Counted from the first letter of the stretch, positions 17,688 to 27,174 are shown. The stretch: 64,000 bases of DNA from an uncultured Bacteroidales bacterium (GCA_944323825.1 CALUTY010000002.1:1-64000); one strand, 5' to 3'. Notes: generated from the letters alone by a model not told the origin. Made by a program: numbers and translations.

Positions 17688-19598
17688 ATGACAAAGAAAC
17701 AGGCAATACAGCTGTTCAATGACCGCAAGATAAAGGAAGAATCAGTAATCAGAAGGAGAGAAAATATAATATCAGGGAAAGGGCCGGAGGAACAGAAAGA
17801 ATTCGATAAAGGCAGGCCGGAGGAGCCGAAGGGATTCTATGAAGGCAGGATGGCGGAGCTGAAAGAGGAAGAAGGGAGAACGGGAAAGAAAAGCAACATA
17901 TTGGTGTTCTGCAAACTGGCGTTGTTCTGCGTGACGGCGGCATTCATCTGGATTTCAGTGAAGAACGGCTGGGAGGCATGGAGCATTGCGGCGGCAGGAC
18001 TCTCTGCGGCGGCGTATCTTGCCGCTTTGAAAAAAGACGAGGGATACAGGAAAAGGCTTGACAGGCTAAGGGCAATGGTCAGGACTTGCGAAAACGAACT
18101 TGCATATCTTTCAGGGGATTTCTCGGCATTCAACGACGGGGCGGAATATGCGGACATGGGCCACAGATATTCATTTGACATGGACATCTTCGGACCGGAC
18201 TCCCTGTTCAACCGGATAGACAGGACCGTCACGAAAAAAGGGCGGGACAGGCTGGCTGAAAGGCTCACGAGCCCGGATCTGGACAAGGAAGCGATAGAAT
18301 CGGCCCGGGAAGCGGTGTCCGAGCTTGCCTCTGTCCCGGAATGGAGGCTCCGTTTCCTGTCAAGGCCGAAGCTCGACAACGGGCTGGACAGGCTGGCGGA
18401 AGCATACGGCACGGAACGGGAAATGCTGAAGGGAGGCCCGCTCCCATATATCATCATCTCGGCCACAATGGTCTTCCTTGTATGCGGCATCACAGGACTG
18501 CTGCCGTGGATATTCTTTGCAGTTATGTTCTTGATACAGCTGGCAATATCCATCATGTCCGGAAGCAAGGCCGACAAGACTGCCAGGCGCATTGACAGCA
18601 TGCACAAGGAATGCAGCGGATACCTCAGGCTGCTGAAAGAAATTGAAACGGCAGAATTCTCATCCGACATTCTCAAAAAGCTGAAGGAACGGCTTTTCAA
18701 CGAAGAAAGCGGCAGCATCACGGCATTCAGGGAACTGTCAAGGCTGCTGAGCTGTTCAGAAATGAGGGGAAACTTCATTGCATTCTTCCTGCTGAACGGA
18801 CTGGTGATGTCCGATGTCCTGCTGTCAAGAAGGTTTTTCGCATGGTGCAGGAAATATATATCGCACATCGGCGAATGGACAGGATGCCTGGCGGAATTGG
18901 ATGCACTGGCAAGCCTCGGCACATACGCGTTCAACAACCCCGGCAACACATACGCCAAGGTGCTTGACATGGACTCATGCAACATAATGGAAGCAACGGA
19001 CATCTCCCATCCGTTCCTCTCCCATGAAAATGCCGTCCCTAACAGTCTGACGCTGAAAAGGAACAGCATAGCCATCATCACCGGGGCCAACATGGCGGGG
19101 AAAAGCACCTTCCTGAGGACAATCGGGGTGTCATACATCCTTGCCATCAACGGGACTCCAGTGAGGGCGGCCGCATTCTCATTCGTCCCCGTGACATTGT
19201 TTTCAAGCATGCGCACGACGGACAACCTGTCCAAGGATGTTTCTTATTTCAAGGCCGAGCTTCTGAGGCTGCAGCAGATGCTGGAACACATCAGGACACA
19301 CGGGTACACCCTTATCATCCTCGATGAAATCCTGAAAGGCACCAATTCCGCCGACAAGCTGAACGGCTCAATGCTCGTGCTGAAGGAACTGATGAAACAC
19401 AATGTGTCGGGTCTGGTGGCCACCCACGACCTGGAGCTTGCCAGGCTCGGAGAAACGGACAGCGGACATTTTTCCAACCACTGCTTTGAAATAGAACTTT
19501 CTGACGAAATCAGATATTCGTACAAAATGAAAGACGGCATAGCCCAAAACATGAACGCATCCTACCTTATCAGGAAAATGCTTTCGCCGCAGAAGTAG
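17688..19598 (+). CDS. Membrane-anchored MutS-like ATPase
   Basis: About 636 residues from ATG 17688. A charged N-terminus is followed by two membrane helices (ILVFCKLALFCVTAAFIWISV, IAAAGLSAAAYLAAL), a second hydrophobic pair (IIISATMVFLVCGITGLL, WIFFAVMFLIQLAISIM), and a core plus ATPase domain like MutS domains III-V. Walker A is ITGANMAGKSTFLRTIG and Walker B LIILDEILKGTN. The mismatch-reading N-terminal domain with Phe-x-Glu is absent, so it should not do classical mismatch repair. Related proteins are widespread in Bacteroidetes and their function is unknown. Own promoter, monocistronic. Confidence 0.85.
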   Translation: MTKKQAIQLFNDRKIKEESVIRRRENIISGKGPEEQKEFDKGRPEEPKGFYEGRMAELKEEEGRTGKKSNILVFCKLALFCVTAAFIWISVKNGWEAWSIAAAGLSAAAYLAALKKDEGYRKRLDRLRAMVRTCENELAYLSGDFSAFNDGAEYADMGHRYSFDMDIFGPDSLFNRIDRTVTKKGRDRLAERLTSPDLDKEAIESAREAVSELASVPEWRLRFLSRPKLDNGLDRLAEAYGTEREMLKGGPLPYIIISATMVFLVCGITGLLPWIFFAVMFLIQLAISIMSGSKADKTARRIDSMHKECSGYLRLLKEIETAEFSSDILKKLKERLFNEESGSITAFRELSRLLSCSEMRGNFIAFFLLNGLVMSDVLLSRRFFAWCRKYISHIGEWTGCLAELDALASLGTYAFNNPGNTYAKVLDMDSCNIMEATDISHPFLSHENAVPNSLTLKRNSIAIITGANMAGKSTFLRTIGVSYILAINGTPVRAAAFSFVPVTLFSSMRTTDNLSKDVSYFKAELLRLQQMLEHIRTHGYTLIILDEILKGTNSADKLNGSMLVLKELMKHNVSGLVATHDLELARLGETDSGHFSNHCFEIELSDEIRYSYKMKDGIAQNMNASYLIRKMLSPQK

Positions 19599-19636
19599 TC
19601 CAGAAGTGCTCTGACACACAAAAATACGATTAGGCT

Positions 19637-20085
19637 TAAAAAGTGCTCCTGCTCGGCAGTAGCCGTGTTCTGCTGGAAAAAGGGCTTTCTGAGTCATTGG
19701 GAGGGCGCTTTTGAGGAAATACGCATGACGCACTGGAGTTATCCGGAAAAAATCAAGCATTCCAAAATTTCAGGTCTACAACAATGCGCTGAAGACAATA
19801 TACAGCCCTTATACATTTGCTGAGGCAATACTTGACCGCAAGGCATGGGGACATATTTTCGAGTCGGGCATAGGAGCTTATATCATAAGCCAGGCATTTG
19901 TACACAGGATTGAAGTATTCTATTGGAGGGAACGCAACGATGAGGTGGATTTTGTGCTTCGCAAGAAAGGCTCAACCGTTGCCGTGGAAGTCAAGAGCAA
20001 TGCGTCAAAAATATCCGAAAATTATTCTGACCTGTACAGATGCCCCATTCAGTGCCGATATTTACAGCCCTCTAAAACCTGAGTC
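19637..20085 (+). pseudogene. Remnant of an AAA-type ATPase with DUF4143 C-terminus
   Basis: Two pieces in different frames match one Bacteroidetes ATPase family. The first, about 19640-19735, reads LLLGSSRVLLEKGLSESLGGRF, then after a one-base shift FEEIRMTHWSYPE. The second, 19774-20085, reads FQVYNNALKTIYSPYTFAEAILDRKAWGHIFESG...FYWRERNDEVDFVLRKKGSTVAVEVKSNAS, the DUF4143 nuclease-like end. The N-terminal Walker A part and the middle are missing and the tail is garbled. There is no start codon or ribosome site. It is clearly dead, probably a relic of a toxin-like or mobile gene. Confidence 0.75.
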
Positions 20086-20322
20086 CGCCCCAGCCTTCGG
20101 TACAACAGTTTTTCTTTTTCAGCCAACAACAGGCAAATGTATATTTTGACGAAGACAAGAGATTTTGTGACTTGCCTCTTTCATCTCTTCCAATTTGTGA
20201 TGTTCCTTGAACCAAATATACACAATACTGAAAATAAGTATGATTTACCGGGCACAAATGCTCCCGCCCGGAATGGGAGTTCCTTTCTTTATTGGGGTTA
20301 TACCTCGGTTAATGTTCGTTGC

Positions 20323-20344
20323 GGGCGGGACCGGAATCCCGCCC
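20323..20344 (-). terminator. Hairpin after the fimbrial operon
   Basis: GGGCGGGA (20323-20330) and TCCCGCCC (20337-20344) form a perfect 8-bp stem with a 6-base loop, just past the stop of the last fimbrial gene. No good U-tract follows on the minus strand. Confidence 0.45.
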
Positions 20345-20350
20345 GACGGT

Positions 20351-22222
20351 TTACAGTTTCTTCAAGGTAGGCAGTCTGTTGCCGTCTTTGAGTTCGTAAT
20401 GCCAGCTTATCCTCAGCCCGTCTAATTTAGGGTTCATTGCATCAACGGCATTCTGCCAGGTAACGGTCGTGCCGTCCACCTGGGTGGCTTCGAGGACGGT
20501 ACCTCCCTCATTCGTGCCGATGCCTTTTTCCTGACCGTTGTTTTCCCAGTAGCAGACATTCAATATGCCGCCGCCAAACTTGCTGTCCCAGATGTTTTGT
20601 CCCAGTACGCCGCCAGTGGTTCCGTTCGGGCCGCTGACCTTCCCTTGGGCATGGTAGCAGGCGTTCAGGGTGCCACAAAGGCTGGTTCCCAGTACGCCGC
20701 CTACATAGATGGTACCGCTTCCGGAACCGGTCACGCTGCCCGTGGCATAGCAGCCAGAGATGAATGAATCGTAGCAGTATCCCACCACGCCGCCGATATA
20801 GGTATTGTCTGTGGCCTTACTTTCAAGGGTCACGCTGCCCGTGGCATAGCAACTGGCTACGTTGTCAAGAATCAGTTCACCTACCACGCCGCCGACCCGG
20901 TTATGCCCCTTCACGGTAGCCGAGGAGCCGCATCCGATCGCGCCGTAGTACAATGTTCCGGCGCTAGCTATCCGGCCCACCACACCACCTACGTAGCTGT
21001 CACTCCATTGTCCGAGGGCGTTGCCGATGACGCTGCCCGATACGAAGCAGTTTTCAATGGTGCTGCTATCGATTTCTCCCGCCACGCCGCCGACATAGCT
21101 CCAACCAGTCCCGCTGAAATCGTTTGTTATTTGTACGTTCTCCAGCGTCAAGTTCTCCACCGTAGCAGATTTAAGATATTGGAAAAAGCCCAGTTTCTTG
21201 GAGTCTCCCTTAATGACCAGCCCCGAGATGGTATGTCCGCCGCCGTCGAAGGTCCCTTCATAGGTTTTTATCGGATCCCAGTTGCTTCCGCCGTCGGCCG
21301 GCGGTGTCAGCGTGATGTCGGCCGTAAGAATGATCTTCCGCGAGGGGGCGTTCCATAATGAACCGGCCCATGCCCTCAACCCCTCTTCGCTGTATACGAT
21401 GTAGGTGCCGTTCTCGTCTATGGTGTAGCCCTTGTCCTTGTTCAGCGTGATGTTGTAGTAGCTGCCCGCCTCAGGGGTGATGGCAGCAGAGAGGTTGCGT
21501 TCCTCGGTGCCGTTTGCCCTCAGTTTCTTGATTTCGTAGCCGGGCACCACGTTCGCCTCCCAACAGGTGAAGGAGACGCCGTTCTCGGTATATTCGCACC
21601 GCTTCATCTCTATCCAGCCCTCTTGCGAGCCTTGCACTACCGTGCCCTTTTCATAAGTACACTGTGTGTAGGTATAGAGCTGGAGGCTCTGCACTTCGCC
21701 GAGCGCATCGCCGGTGGGCGTGACGCGCACCTTGGCCAGACGGTGGGCAAAGGTCAGCGTGACGGGTGTCTGGTAGTCTCCCGTGCCCGAGCCGCCCAGC
21801 AGGTAGGCAAGACTTTGGCTTTGGTCGCTGAGGTCGAGGGTGCCGCCCGTGGCGGGGTACCAGGCGGTGACGGTGTGGGCCTCGTCCCTGTCGCTCCAAT
21901 ACAGGGGTGTTTCGGCTTCGACGGAGCCATCGTTCTGCACGGTGTAGGTGCCGACCTTTCCCTTGTCGTCTATCTGTACGGCGAACTTGTCGTCCGCGTC
22001 AAACTTGCTGCTGTTGCCGTCCTCTTTCTCGCTGACGCGCGTCGCCGGTGCGCCCCACGGCTGCGCCTCGCCGCCCTCCACGCCGAGGGTGACGGCGGCT
22101 ATCTGCAAGGGGTATTGTCCTTCGGGCAACCGTGCGTCATCCGCCAGTTCGTCCTTCGTACAGGCAGCAAGGAGAAGGAGCAGGGCGACAAAGCCTATAT
22201 GATATGAATATCTTATACTCAT
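20351..22222 (-). CDS. Fimbrillin-family lipoprotein with GLUG repeats (likely tip/adhesin subunit)
   Basis: About 623 residues from ATG 22222 (a GTG at 22249 is the longer option), with a lipobox at LLLLLAACT. Residues about 20-280 resemble a fimbrillin (Mfa-like) domain: PLYWSDRDEAHTVTAWYPATGG, TLTFAHRLAKVRVTP. The C-terminal half holds at least five GLUG-type units (YVGGVAGEI...ENCFVSGSV, RVGGVVGEL...ASCYATGSV, YIGGVVGY...SGCYATGSVTG), which form beta-solenoids in adhesins. As the last gene of the operon and the longest fimbrillin, it is probably the tip or an accessory ligand-binding subunit. The surface role is inferred from the family. Confidence 0.82.
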   Translation of the reverse strand: MSIRYSYHIGFVALLLLLAACTKDELADDARLPEGQYPLQIAAVTLGVEGGEAQPWGAPATRVSEKEDGNSSKFDADDKFAVQIDDKGKVGTYTVQNDGSVEAETPLYWSDRDEAHTVTAWYPATGGTLDLSDQSQSLAYLLGGSGTGDYQTPVTLTFAHRLAKVRVTPTGDALGEVQSLQLYTYTQCTYEKGTVVQGSQEGWIEMKRCEYTENGVSFTCWEANVVPGYEIKKLRANGTEERNLSAAITPEAGSYYNITLNKDKGYTIDENGTYIVYSEEGLRAWAGSLWNAPSRKIILTADITLTPPADGGSNWDPIKTYEGTFDGGGHTISGLVIKGDSKKLGFFQYLKSATVENLTLENVQITNDFSGTGWSYVGGVAGEIDSSTIENCFVSGSVIGNALGQWSDSYVGGVVGRIASAGTLYYGAIGCGSSATVKGHNRVGGVVGELILDNVASCYATGSVTLESKATDNTYIGGVVGYCYDSFISGCYATGSVTGSGSGTIYVGGVLGTSLCGTLNACYHAQGKVSGPNGTTGGVLGQNIWDSKFGGGILNVCYWENNGQEKGIGTNEGGTVLEATQVDGTTVTWQNAVDAMNPKLDGLRISWHYELKDGNRLPTLKKL

Positions 22223-22249
22223 GTATTTCAGGTTTAATGGATAATTCAC

Positions 22250-23134
22250 TTAAAGGTCTGCGCTCACGTTGCCACCGGTTACCGGATTCCAATCGGTAAT
22301 CTTGGCAGATTCGATGCTCAGGTCCTTGTTGCGGACGGTGACTGTCCAGGTGTAGTTGTTGCCGGCTTTCAGTGCGCCGTCGGGAATGGTGAGCGTGGCG
22401 GTGTAGGGCTGGCTGTTGTAGTACACGCTCAGTTCGATACTTGTCGTTGACTGCGGGAAGAGGATGACCGACGAGGTGAGTACGCCGTCCAGTTCCATTG
22501 TAAGGTCGGCTGTCTGTGCGTTCGCATCCGTTTCTGCCGTGCCGGTGGTGGTGTCGAAGCTGCCCTCCAGCACCAGTCCGGAGAGTGTGTAGCCGGTGGG
22601 TTTGACGGTATTGAAGTCCACGCCGCTTCCTGCCTTGAAGGTGAGCGTAATCTGGCTCATGCAGTGGTGGAAGGAACAGTCCGTGCCTCCCGCAGCCGTG
22701 TCGTCGGTAAAGTTCACTTCAGGATTGTGCGTACTGGCAGTGGCACCGGTGGCATAGAGGAAGTCGATGGCGGGCTGGTTCTGCTGCGCCGTGGCATCGG
22801 TGGTGGCGGTCAGTGTCCCGCCGTCCGCATCGTAAGGATAGTAGGCGGAGAAGGTGGTCGGGTCGTCATCTTGGAAGAAGATAATGGTTCCTGTCGGTGT
22901 GAACTTCCCGCTTTCCCACCGGTAGGGCACGTTGGTGTAGCCGAAGCGGCTTTCGGAGATGCCTATCTTGTCACGTTCCGCCCAGGTGGTTCCGCTGGCG
23001 CGGGTAGCTACGGCGTCGGAAATTTCGGCATTAATCACTGCGGCCACGGGGCCGTCGTTCAGGTTCTCGTTGTCGTTGGTGCAGGCGACCGCACAGAGGG
23101 CGAGCACTGCGATTGGAAGTAATCTGGTATTCAT
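22250..23134 (-). CDS. Fimbrillin-family (Mfa-like) fimbrial subunit
   Basis: About 294 residues from ATG 23134 (or 23146), with a lipoprotein signal (LALCAVACT). Fimbrillin features are INAEISDAVATRASGTTWAERDKIGIS near the N-terminus, FSAYYPYD, the CSFHHCMSQITLTFKAGSGVDF strand and NNYTWTVTVRNKDLSIESAKITDWNPV, a typical end. Such proteins polymerise by strand exchange after protease trimming. It is directly followed by the GLUG fimbrillin with no gap. Likely the stalk subunit of this fimbria. Confidence 0.88.
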   Translation of the reverse strand: MNTRLLPIAVLALCAVACTNDNENLNDGPVAAVINAEISDAVATRASGTTWAERDKIGISESRFGYTNVPYRWESGKFTPTGTIIFFQDDDPTTFSAYYPYDADGGTLTATTDATAQQNQPAIDFLYATGATASTHNPEVNFTDDTAAGGTDCSFHHCMSQITLTFKAGSGVDFNTVKPTGYTLSGLVLEGSFDTTTGTAETDANAQTADLTMELDGVLTSSVILFPQSTTSIELSVYYNSQPYTATLTIPDGALKAGNNYTWTVTVRNKDLSIESAKITDWNPVTGGNVSADL

Positions 23135-23187
23135 CGTATCTTTCATTTATTGTTTCTTTCCCGTATTTCTTTTTCCATTGTTATTCT

Positions 23188-24060
23188 TTAGATTTCGGCA
23201 TCCACTCCGCCGCTGTCCACTGTTTCCCATCCGGTGATTTCACCGGTGAAGCCCGCCTCGTCTGGGGTCTCGGCCAAGGTGCCGCCGAAGGTCAGGGGTG
23301 TGGTCTTGTCGTCGTTGAAGCCATCGAGGGCCGCCGTAAGGTCGCTATTGAGAGATGTAGGCTGCGGGTTGCCGTCCGTGTAGGTCAGTGTGGCGGTGAG
23401 CCGCTGCGAGTTGCCCGCAATGCCGAGCAGCCGGACGGTTGCCATCCACTTGCCCACATCGTCGCCCTCAGTTATCTTCGTGAAGTGCAGCTTCACCTCC
23501 GAGGGCGTGCCGTGAGTGCCCGTGGCGAAGTCAAGTGTCCCTGCCGCTCCGCTCAGCGTGCCCTCGATGCTCTCGATACGCTCTGCCGCATCGCCCGTCG
23601 GCTCGATGACGAGGGTCAGCTCACGCACCTGCTGATGCATGACGGCGGTCAGCGAGTAGTCGGTGTCGGCTTCTATCTCTACCTCCTGCACGGAAGTGAA
23701 GAGCCAGCCGGGAGTATTCACGATGCAGCCTCCGTCCGCTGCGGCCACAGCAGCCGTCATGCCGCTTGCCGTAATACCTTCGGGTATGTTGTAGGCCGCA
23801 AGGGTATAACTGCCCGGACTGAAAAGGTGGTCCGACGAATGGGTCGCAACGGTCTCCGTGCCGGTATAGTCACCCATGACAATGTGCCACGAGGCGGGGA
23901 TGTCCACTCCTTCGCCCCGGTCAGCCCAGTCGGCGGTGACGGTGATCTTACCTGTGTCGGGATGCGGTGTGTCATGCAGTTCGTCCTTGACGCAGCCGCC
24001 CGGCGTGAGCAGCAGCGCAAGGGAAAGAATCGTTGTCGTATATCCTGTCGTTGTCTTCAT
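23188..24060 (-). CDS. FimB/Mfa2-type (DUF5119-like) fimbrial anchor lipoprotein
   Basis: 290 residues with a lipobox ending LLLTPGGC. It reads ITVTADWADRGEGVDIPASWHIVMGDYTG ... LFSPGSYTLAAYNIPEGITASGMTAAVAA, then VQEVEIEADTDYSLTAVMHQQVRELTLVIEP, the pattern of FimB/Mfa2 anchor proteins that attach the fimbria base to the outer membrane. Its place between the DUF3575 protein and the fimbrillins is the standard order in Bacteroides fimbrial operons. Confidence 0.82.
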   Translation of the reverse strand: MKTTTGYTTTILSLALLLTPGGCVKDELHDTPHPDTGKITVTADWADRGEGVDIPASWHIVMGDYTGTETVATHSSDHLFSPGSYTLAAYNIPEGITASGMTAAVAAADGGCIVNTPGWLFTSVQEVEIEADTDYSLTAVMHQQVRELTLVIEPTGDAAERIESIEGTLSGAAGTLDFATGTHGTPSEVKLHFTKITEGDDVGKWMATVRLLGIAGNSQRLTATLTYTDGNPQPTSLNSDLTAALDGFNDDKTTPLTFGGTLAETPDEAGFTGEITGWETVDSGGVDAEI

Positions 24061-24075
24061 ATTTTCCTCCTTTCA

Positions 24076-24840
24076 CTAAAACAGCTTCCACACCAAGGTG
24101 ACACCCGCATTGACCGGACCCCACCAGTTCTTCGTCTCCTTGCCGGCACGCACCCGCACACCGTCAATGACCTCATATTTCTCATAGTCCGCGTGCAGGC
24201 AGCCCACGGCTACATTAAAATCCAGCGACAGGGCATCGCTGAGCTGCAGCTGGTAACCGCCCGTGATGCCGCCGCCCATCAGGTCGCCCTGACGGCCCGT
24301 TGCGGAGAGCTTGTAGTTGAACTGCCCGGCCTTGAACATTGCGCCCAGATAGCCGCGCTTCTCCTTGCCCATATACCAGCGCACTTCCGGTGCTACCTCC
24401 CACAGGGCATAGCGGCGGCCATTGTCCTGCCATGTCCACGAGGTCCACGAGCCGTTCACGGCTATGCCCACGCTCGGGGTGATGCGCCATTCAAGTCCTA
24501 AATCGGGTGTCAGGGTTGCCCAGCGCAGAAGGTTGGCACGCAGAGAGAGGGTGTAGCTGTCAGCGAGGGATGCCGCAGTTTTCTGCGGAGACGCCGGTTG
24601 CCGTCCGGATTCTTCGGCAGAAATATTTTCCTGCATCTTTCCAGACACATGACCGGACGGCCAATCATAACCGTAATACTTGGCCAGCCATTCCGGATCA
24701 AATGCAGCCATTCCGAGAAAGACAGAGTCCTGCACGGCCACATCGGATGCCGGCGGTCTTTTCTCTGCCCGTTCATCGGCAGATAAAGACGCCATCGGCA
24801 GACACAGAAGCATAGTAACGAAGAAAATTCTTTTATCCAT
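24076..24840 (-). CDS. DUF3575 outer-membrane protein of a fimbrial operon
   Basis: About 254 residues from ATG 24840, with a signal peptide (FFVTMLLCLPMASLSA). The C-terminal 160 residues match DUF3575: LSLRANLLRWATLTPDLGLEWRITPSVGIAVNGSW, VAPEVRWYMG, GYLGAMFKAGQFNYKL and a barrel-type end. DUF3575 proteins head many fimbrillin operons and are thought to be outer-membrane barrels, perhaps assembly factors. First gene of the operon; the next gene starts 15 bases on. Confidence 0.88.
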   Translation of the reverse strand: MDKRIFFVTMLLCLPMASLSADERAEKRPPASDVAVQDSVFLGMAAFDPEWLAKYYGYDWPSGHVSGKMQENISAEESGRQPASPQKTAASLADSYTLSLRANLLRWATLTPDLGLEWRITPSVGIAVNGSWTSWTWQDNGRRYALWEVAPEVRWYMGKEKRGYLGAMFKAGQFNYKLSATGRQGDLMGGGITGGYQLQLSDALSLDFNVAVGCLHADYEKYEVIDGVRVRAGKETKNWWGPVNAGVTLVWKLF

Positions 24841-25072
24841 ATCCAATCACTCTTTTATGTTCCGGTTATTGCTCGGAAGCGGCATGACACGCGCTCCACG
24901 CATAGATTTCAGAATATAAATTAAGTGAAAAGAATCCGCTTTCCGTGCATAGGAAAAGTCATAATTGCCAGAATGACACATCTTTGTCATACAGGCAATT
25001 CCATTTTGTCGTATAGACTATTTTTTGTTGTTCAGAACATTTATCCCGAGCACAGTCGAGAGGTCTTGTCAA

Positions 25073-26200
25073 TCAGATTTTCATCTCCATTTTCCGCCAT
25101 CTGGCGGGAGAAAAGCCAGTATTTTCCTTGAACAGCCTTATGAAATGGCTCGGGGTCTGGAATCCAGACCTCTCCGACACGTCTGCAATCGTCAGCTCCG
25201 GATTTTCGACAAGAATGCGTTTCGCATAGCTGATGCGGAGCCCTGTGATCCATTCACGGAATGACACCCCATAAGCCGTCCTTATGTATCCGGACAGATA
25301 TGTACGGTTGGTGTGCAGGATGTCGGCAAGCTCCTTTATGGTGAGTCCAGGACGGACATATCCTTCCGAATCAATCCAGCTTTTGATTTTCCCTTCCAGC
25401 TCCGAATGCCAATACGGAACCGCAAGAGGCTGAAGCGCTACCCGTTCCACATCGCCCGGAACGTCCTCCCCGGAGGATATTTCGCTTTCCATGGCAATCT
25501 CCACCTGCTCATAAAAAAGCATATAATTCATGTAGCAGCAGAAAAGGTAAATGTAGAACGGGATGGATGAAAGAATCCACACAAAGACCCACTTGTCCGG
25601 CAGGAAAGTCAGCAGTCCGCAGCCTACACCGAATACGACTGCCCACCAGGTAAAGACAGACATCCATCTGATGTATGACCCGATGTCGTCAGAATGTGTG
25701 TCATTGAAAATCCGGACTGCCTTGTAATAGGCCTGCAGAAGCCTGCGAACAAGGAAAAGCCCGTAGCCGACCAGCCATGCAGCCATTGCAGCCAGCCCTA
25801 CCTTCTGCATCGTCCCTTCCGGCAACAGAAGCAATATGGCTCCGGAGAGAAGGGAAAACAGCAGCCAGAGACCGAGGTGGGTCCACAGCCGTCTCCTTGT
25901 GATATAGAAACGGTCAAGCAGCGTGGTGAGTGCTGAACTGAAAAGCCAGTAGCACAGGAAATATGTGGAAAGATTCATCAGTATGGCCGCATTTACATTC
26001 ATGAACCTGGGCTCGATGAAAAAATGTACCGAGTAATTGGCGGACAGTATCAGCAAAGCCCCTCCCATGATGCGGCGGGAACGGACATAGTTGTCGAAGA
26101 TGGGCTTGTCCGGAGTCTTCGCCGCAAGGAAATAGGCCGCGAAGAAAAGCATCAGCACCAGGGCAGCGCCAAGCGACAGTTCATATAGAGTATAATTCAT
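25073..26200 (-). CDS. AraC-family regulator with N-terminal membrane domain
   Basis: 375 residues. The first 230 hold about six to seven membrane helices (LGAALVLMLFFAAYFLA ... WILSSIPFYIYLFCCYMNYMLF). The last 100 are an AraC-type double helix-turn-helix: GLTIKELADILHTNRTYLSGYIRTAYGVSFREWITGLRISYAKRILVENPELTIADVSERSGFQTPSHFIRLFKENTGFSPARWR. This membrane-tethered layout is common in Bacteroidetes and suggests sensing an envelope signal. It sits directly upstream of the fimbrial operon on the same strand, so it is a candidate regulator of it. Confidence 0.93.
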   Translation of the reverse strand: MNYTLYELSLGAALVLMLFFAAYFLAAKTPDKPIFDNYVRSRRIMGGALLILSANYSVHFFIEPRFMNVNAAILMNLSTYFLCYWLFSSALTTLLDRFYITRRRLWTHLGLWLLFSLLSGAILLLLPEGTMQKVGLAAMAAWLVGYGLFLVRRLLQAYYKAVRIFNDTHSDDIGSYIRWMSVFTWWAVVFGVGCGLLTFLPDKWVFVWILSSIPFYIYLFCCYMNYMLFYEQVEIAMESEISSGEDVPGDVERVALQPLAVPYWHSELEGKIKSWIDSEGYVRPGLTIKELADILHTNRTYLSGYIRTAYGVSFREWITGLRISYAKRILVENPELTIADVSERSGFQTPSHFIRLFKENTGFSPARWRKMEMKI

Positions 26201-26289
26201 TGTTCAGGCATCTGTTATACATTCTGCCACAAATTTACAAGGTTTCCGCATTTTCCGGAGCAACGGAACCGATATTTTGATACGGACAC

Positions 26290-27174
26290 CTATCCGATGA
26301 CCGACCGGCGGTATTCCACGGGAGAAATGCCGGTGAGGCGGCGGAAAAAGGTGCTCATGTAGGTCTGGTCGGAAAAATTCAGGTCGGCGGCGATTTCTGT
26401 AATGGAGAGGGACGGATCGCAAAGGCGGACCTTTATTTCAGCGACGAGCTGGTCATCAATGATTTTCTTGGGGCTCAGACCGTCCACATACATTGAGGTG
26501 ATACGGTTAAGATACCTCGGGGAAATGCAGAGCTTTCCTGCATAGAAATTCACTCCATGTTCAGTGGCTGCATATTCATGCACAAGGCCGAGGAAGCGGT
26601 GACAGAGCGAGCGCATCCTGCCTTTTTCATCTTCCCGGGCAGCAGCATCCACATTCAGCGAACGGCGCATCCACAGGAAAAGCCCCTGCAGGAAATCATG
26701 CTCCTCCTGCACAACAAGGTCAGAGGCAGAGTCCGTCACACGGGGATTGCTCCCGAACAGCATCTCCGCCATGTCCAGCCACAGGCAGACGCCTTTCCAT
26801 GCCCTGCTGTCTGTACCATTGCGGGTATCGTCCGCATCAGCATCCGGATACACATAGAGAGGGTTGGAGTGCATGAAATTGAATAGGGCCGTGTCGAGCG
26901 GCATTACCGCATTCAAGAAACGCTCCTTCGGGAAAAGGAGCATCCTGACCCTGAAATCATCTGAACAGCGGACAAGACACACAATAGTACCGGTCACAAA
27001 AAGCAGCCCCGCCCGGCATTTCATTTCAAATGAAGTGACCCCGGTGGAAATGACGCACTCCCCTCCTGTGCAGACCATGAAGACCCCGCACCTGAATCTG
27101 ACAAATCTTTCCCGCGCCGCCTGAAGGCTGCCGTCCTGACAGACAATCCGCGTCACATCGACGGCCTGTTCCAT
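26290..27174 (-). CDS. AraC-family transcriptional regulator
   Basis: About 294 residues; ATG 27174 follows GGAAGAAAT. The N-terminal 180 residues have a cupin-like ligand-binding look (MKCRAGLLFVTGTIVCLVRCSDDFRVRMLLFPKE). The C-terminus is an AraC domain (VNFYAGKLCISPRYLNRITSMYVDGLSPKKIIDDQLVAEIKVRLCDPSLSITEIAADLNFSDQTYMSTFFRRLTGISPVEYRR). It diverges from the decayed MFS gene at 27509 and may once have controlled it. Confidence 0.93.
   Translation of the reverse strand: MEQAVDVTRIVCQDGSLQAARERFVRFRCGVFMVCTGGECVISTGVTSFEMKCRAGLLFVTGTIVCLVRCSDDFRVRMLLFPKERFLNAVMPLDTALFNFMHSNPLYVYPDADADDTRNGTDSRAWKGVCLWLDMAEMLFGSNPRVTDSASDLVVQEEHDFLQGLFLWMRRSLNVDAAAREDEKGRMRSLCHRFLGLVHEYAATEHGVNFYAGKLCISPRYLNRITSMYVDGLSPKKIIDDQLVAEIKVRLCDPSLSITEIAADLNFSDQTYMSTFFRRLTGISPVEYRRSVIG

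Noticed and set aside
17837..19234. 465-codon leftward open frame
   Set aside because: Shadow of the MutS-like gene, whose Walker motifs lie on the other strand.
23113..24501. 462-codon rightward open frame
   Set aside because: Crosses two fimbrial genes in antisense; low-complexity product caused by GC-rich codons.
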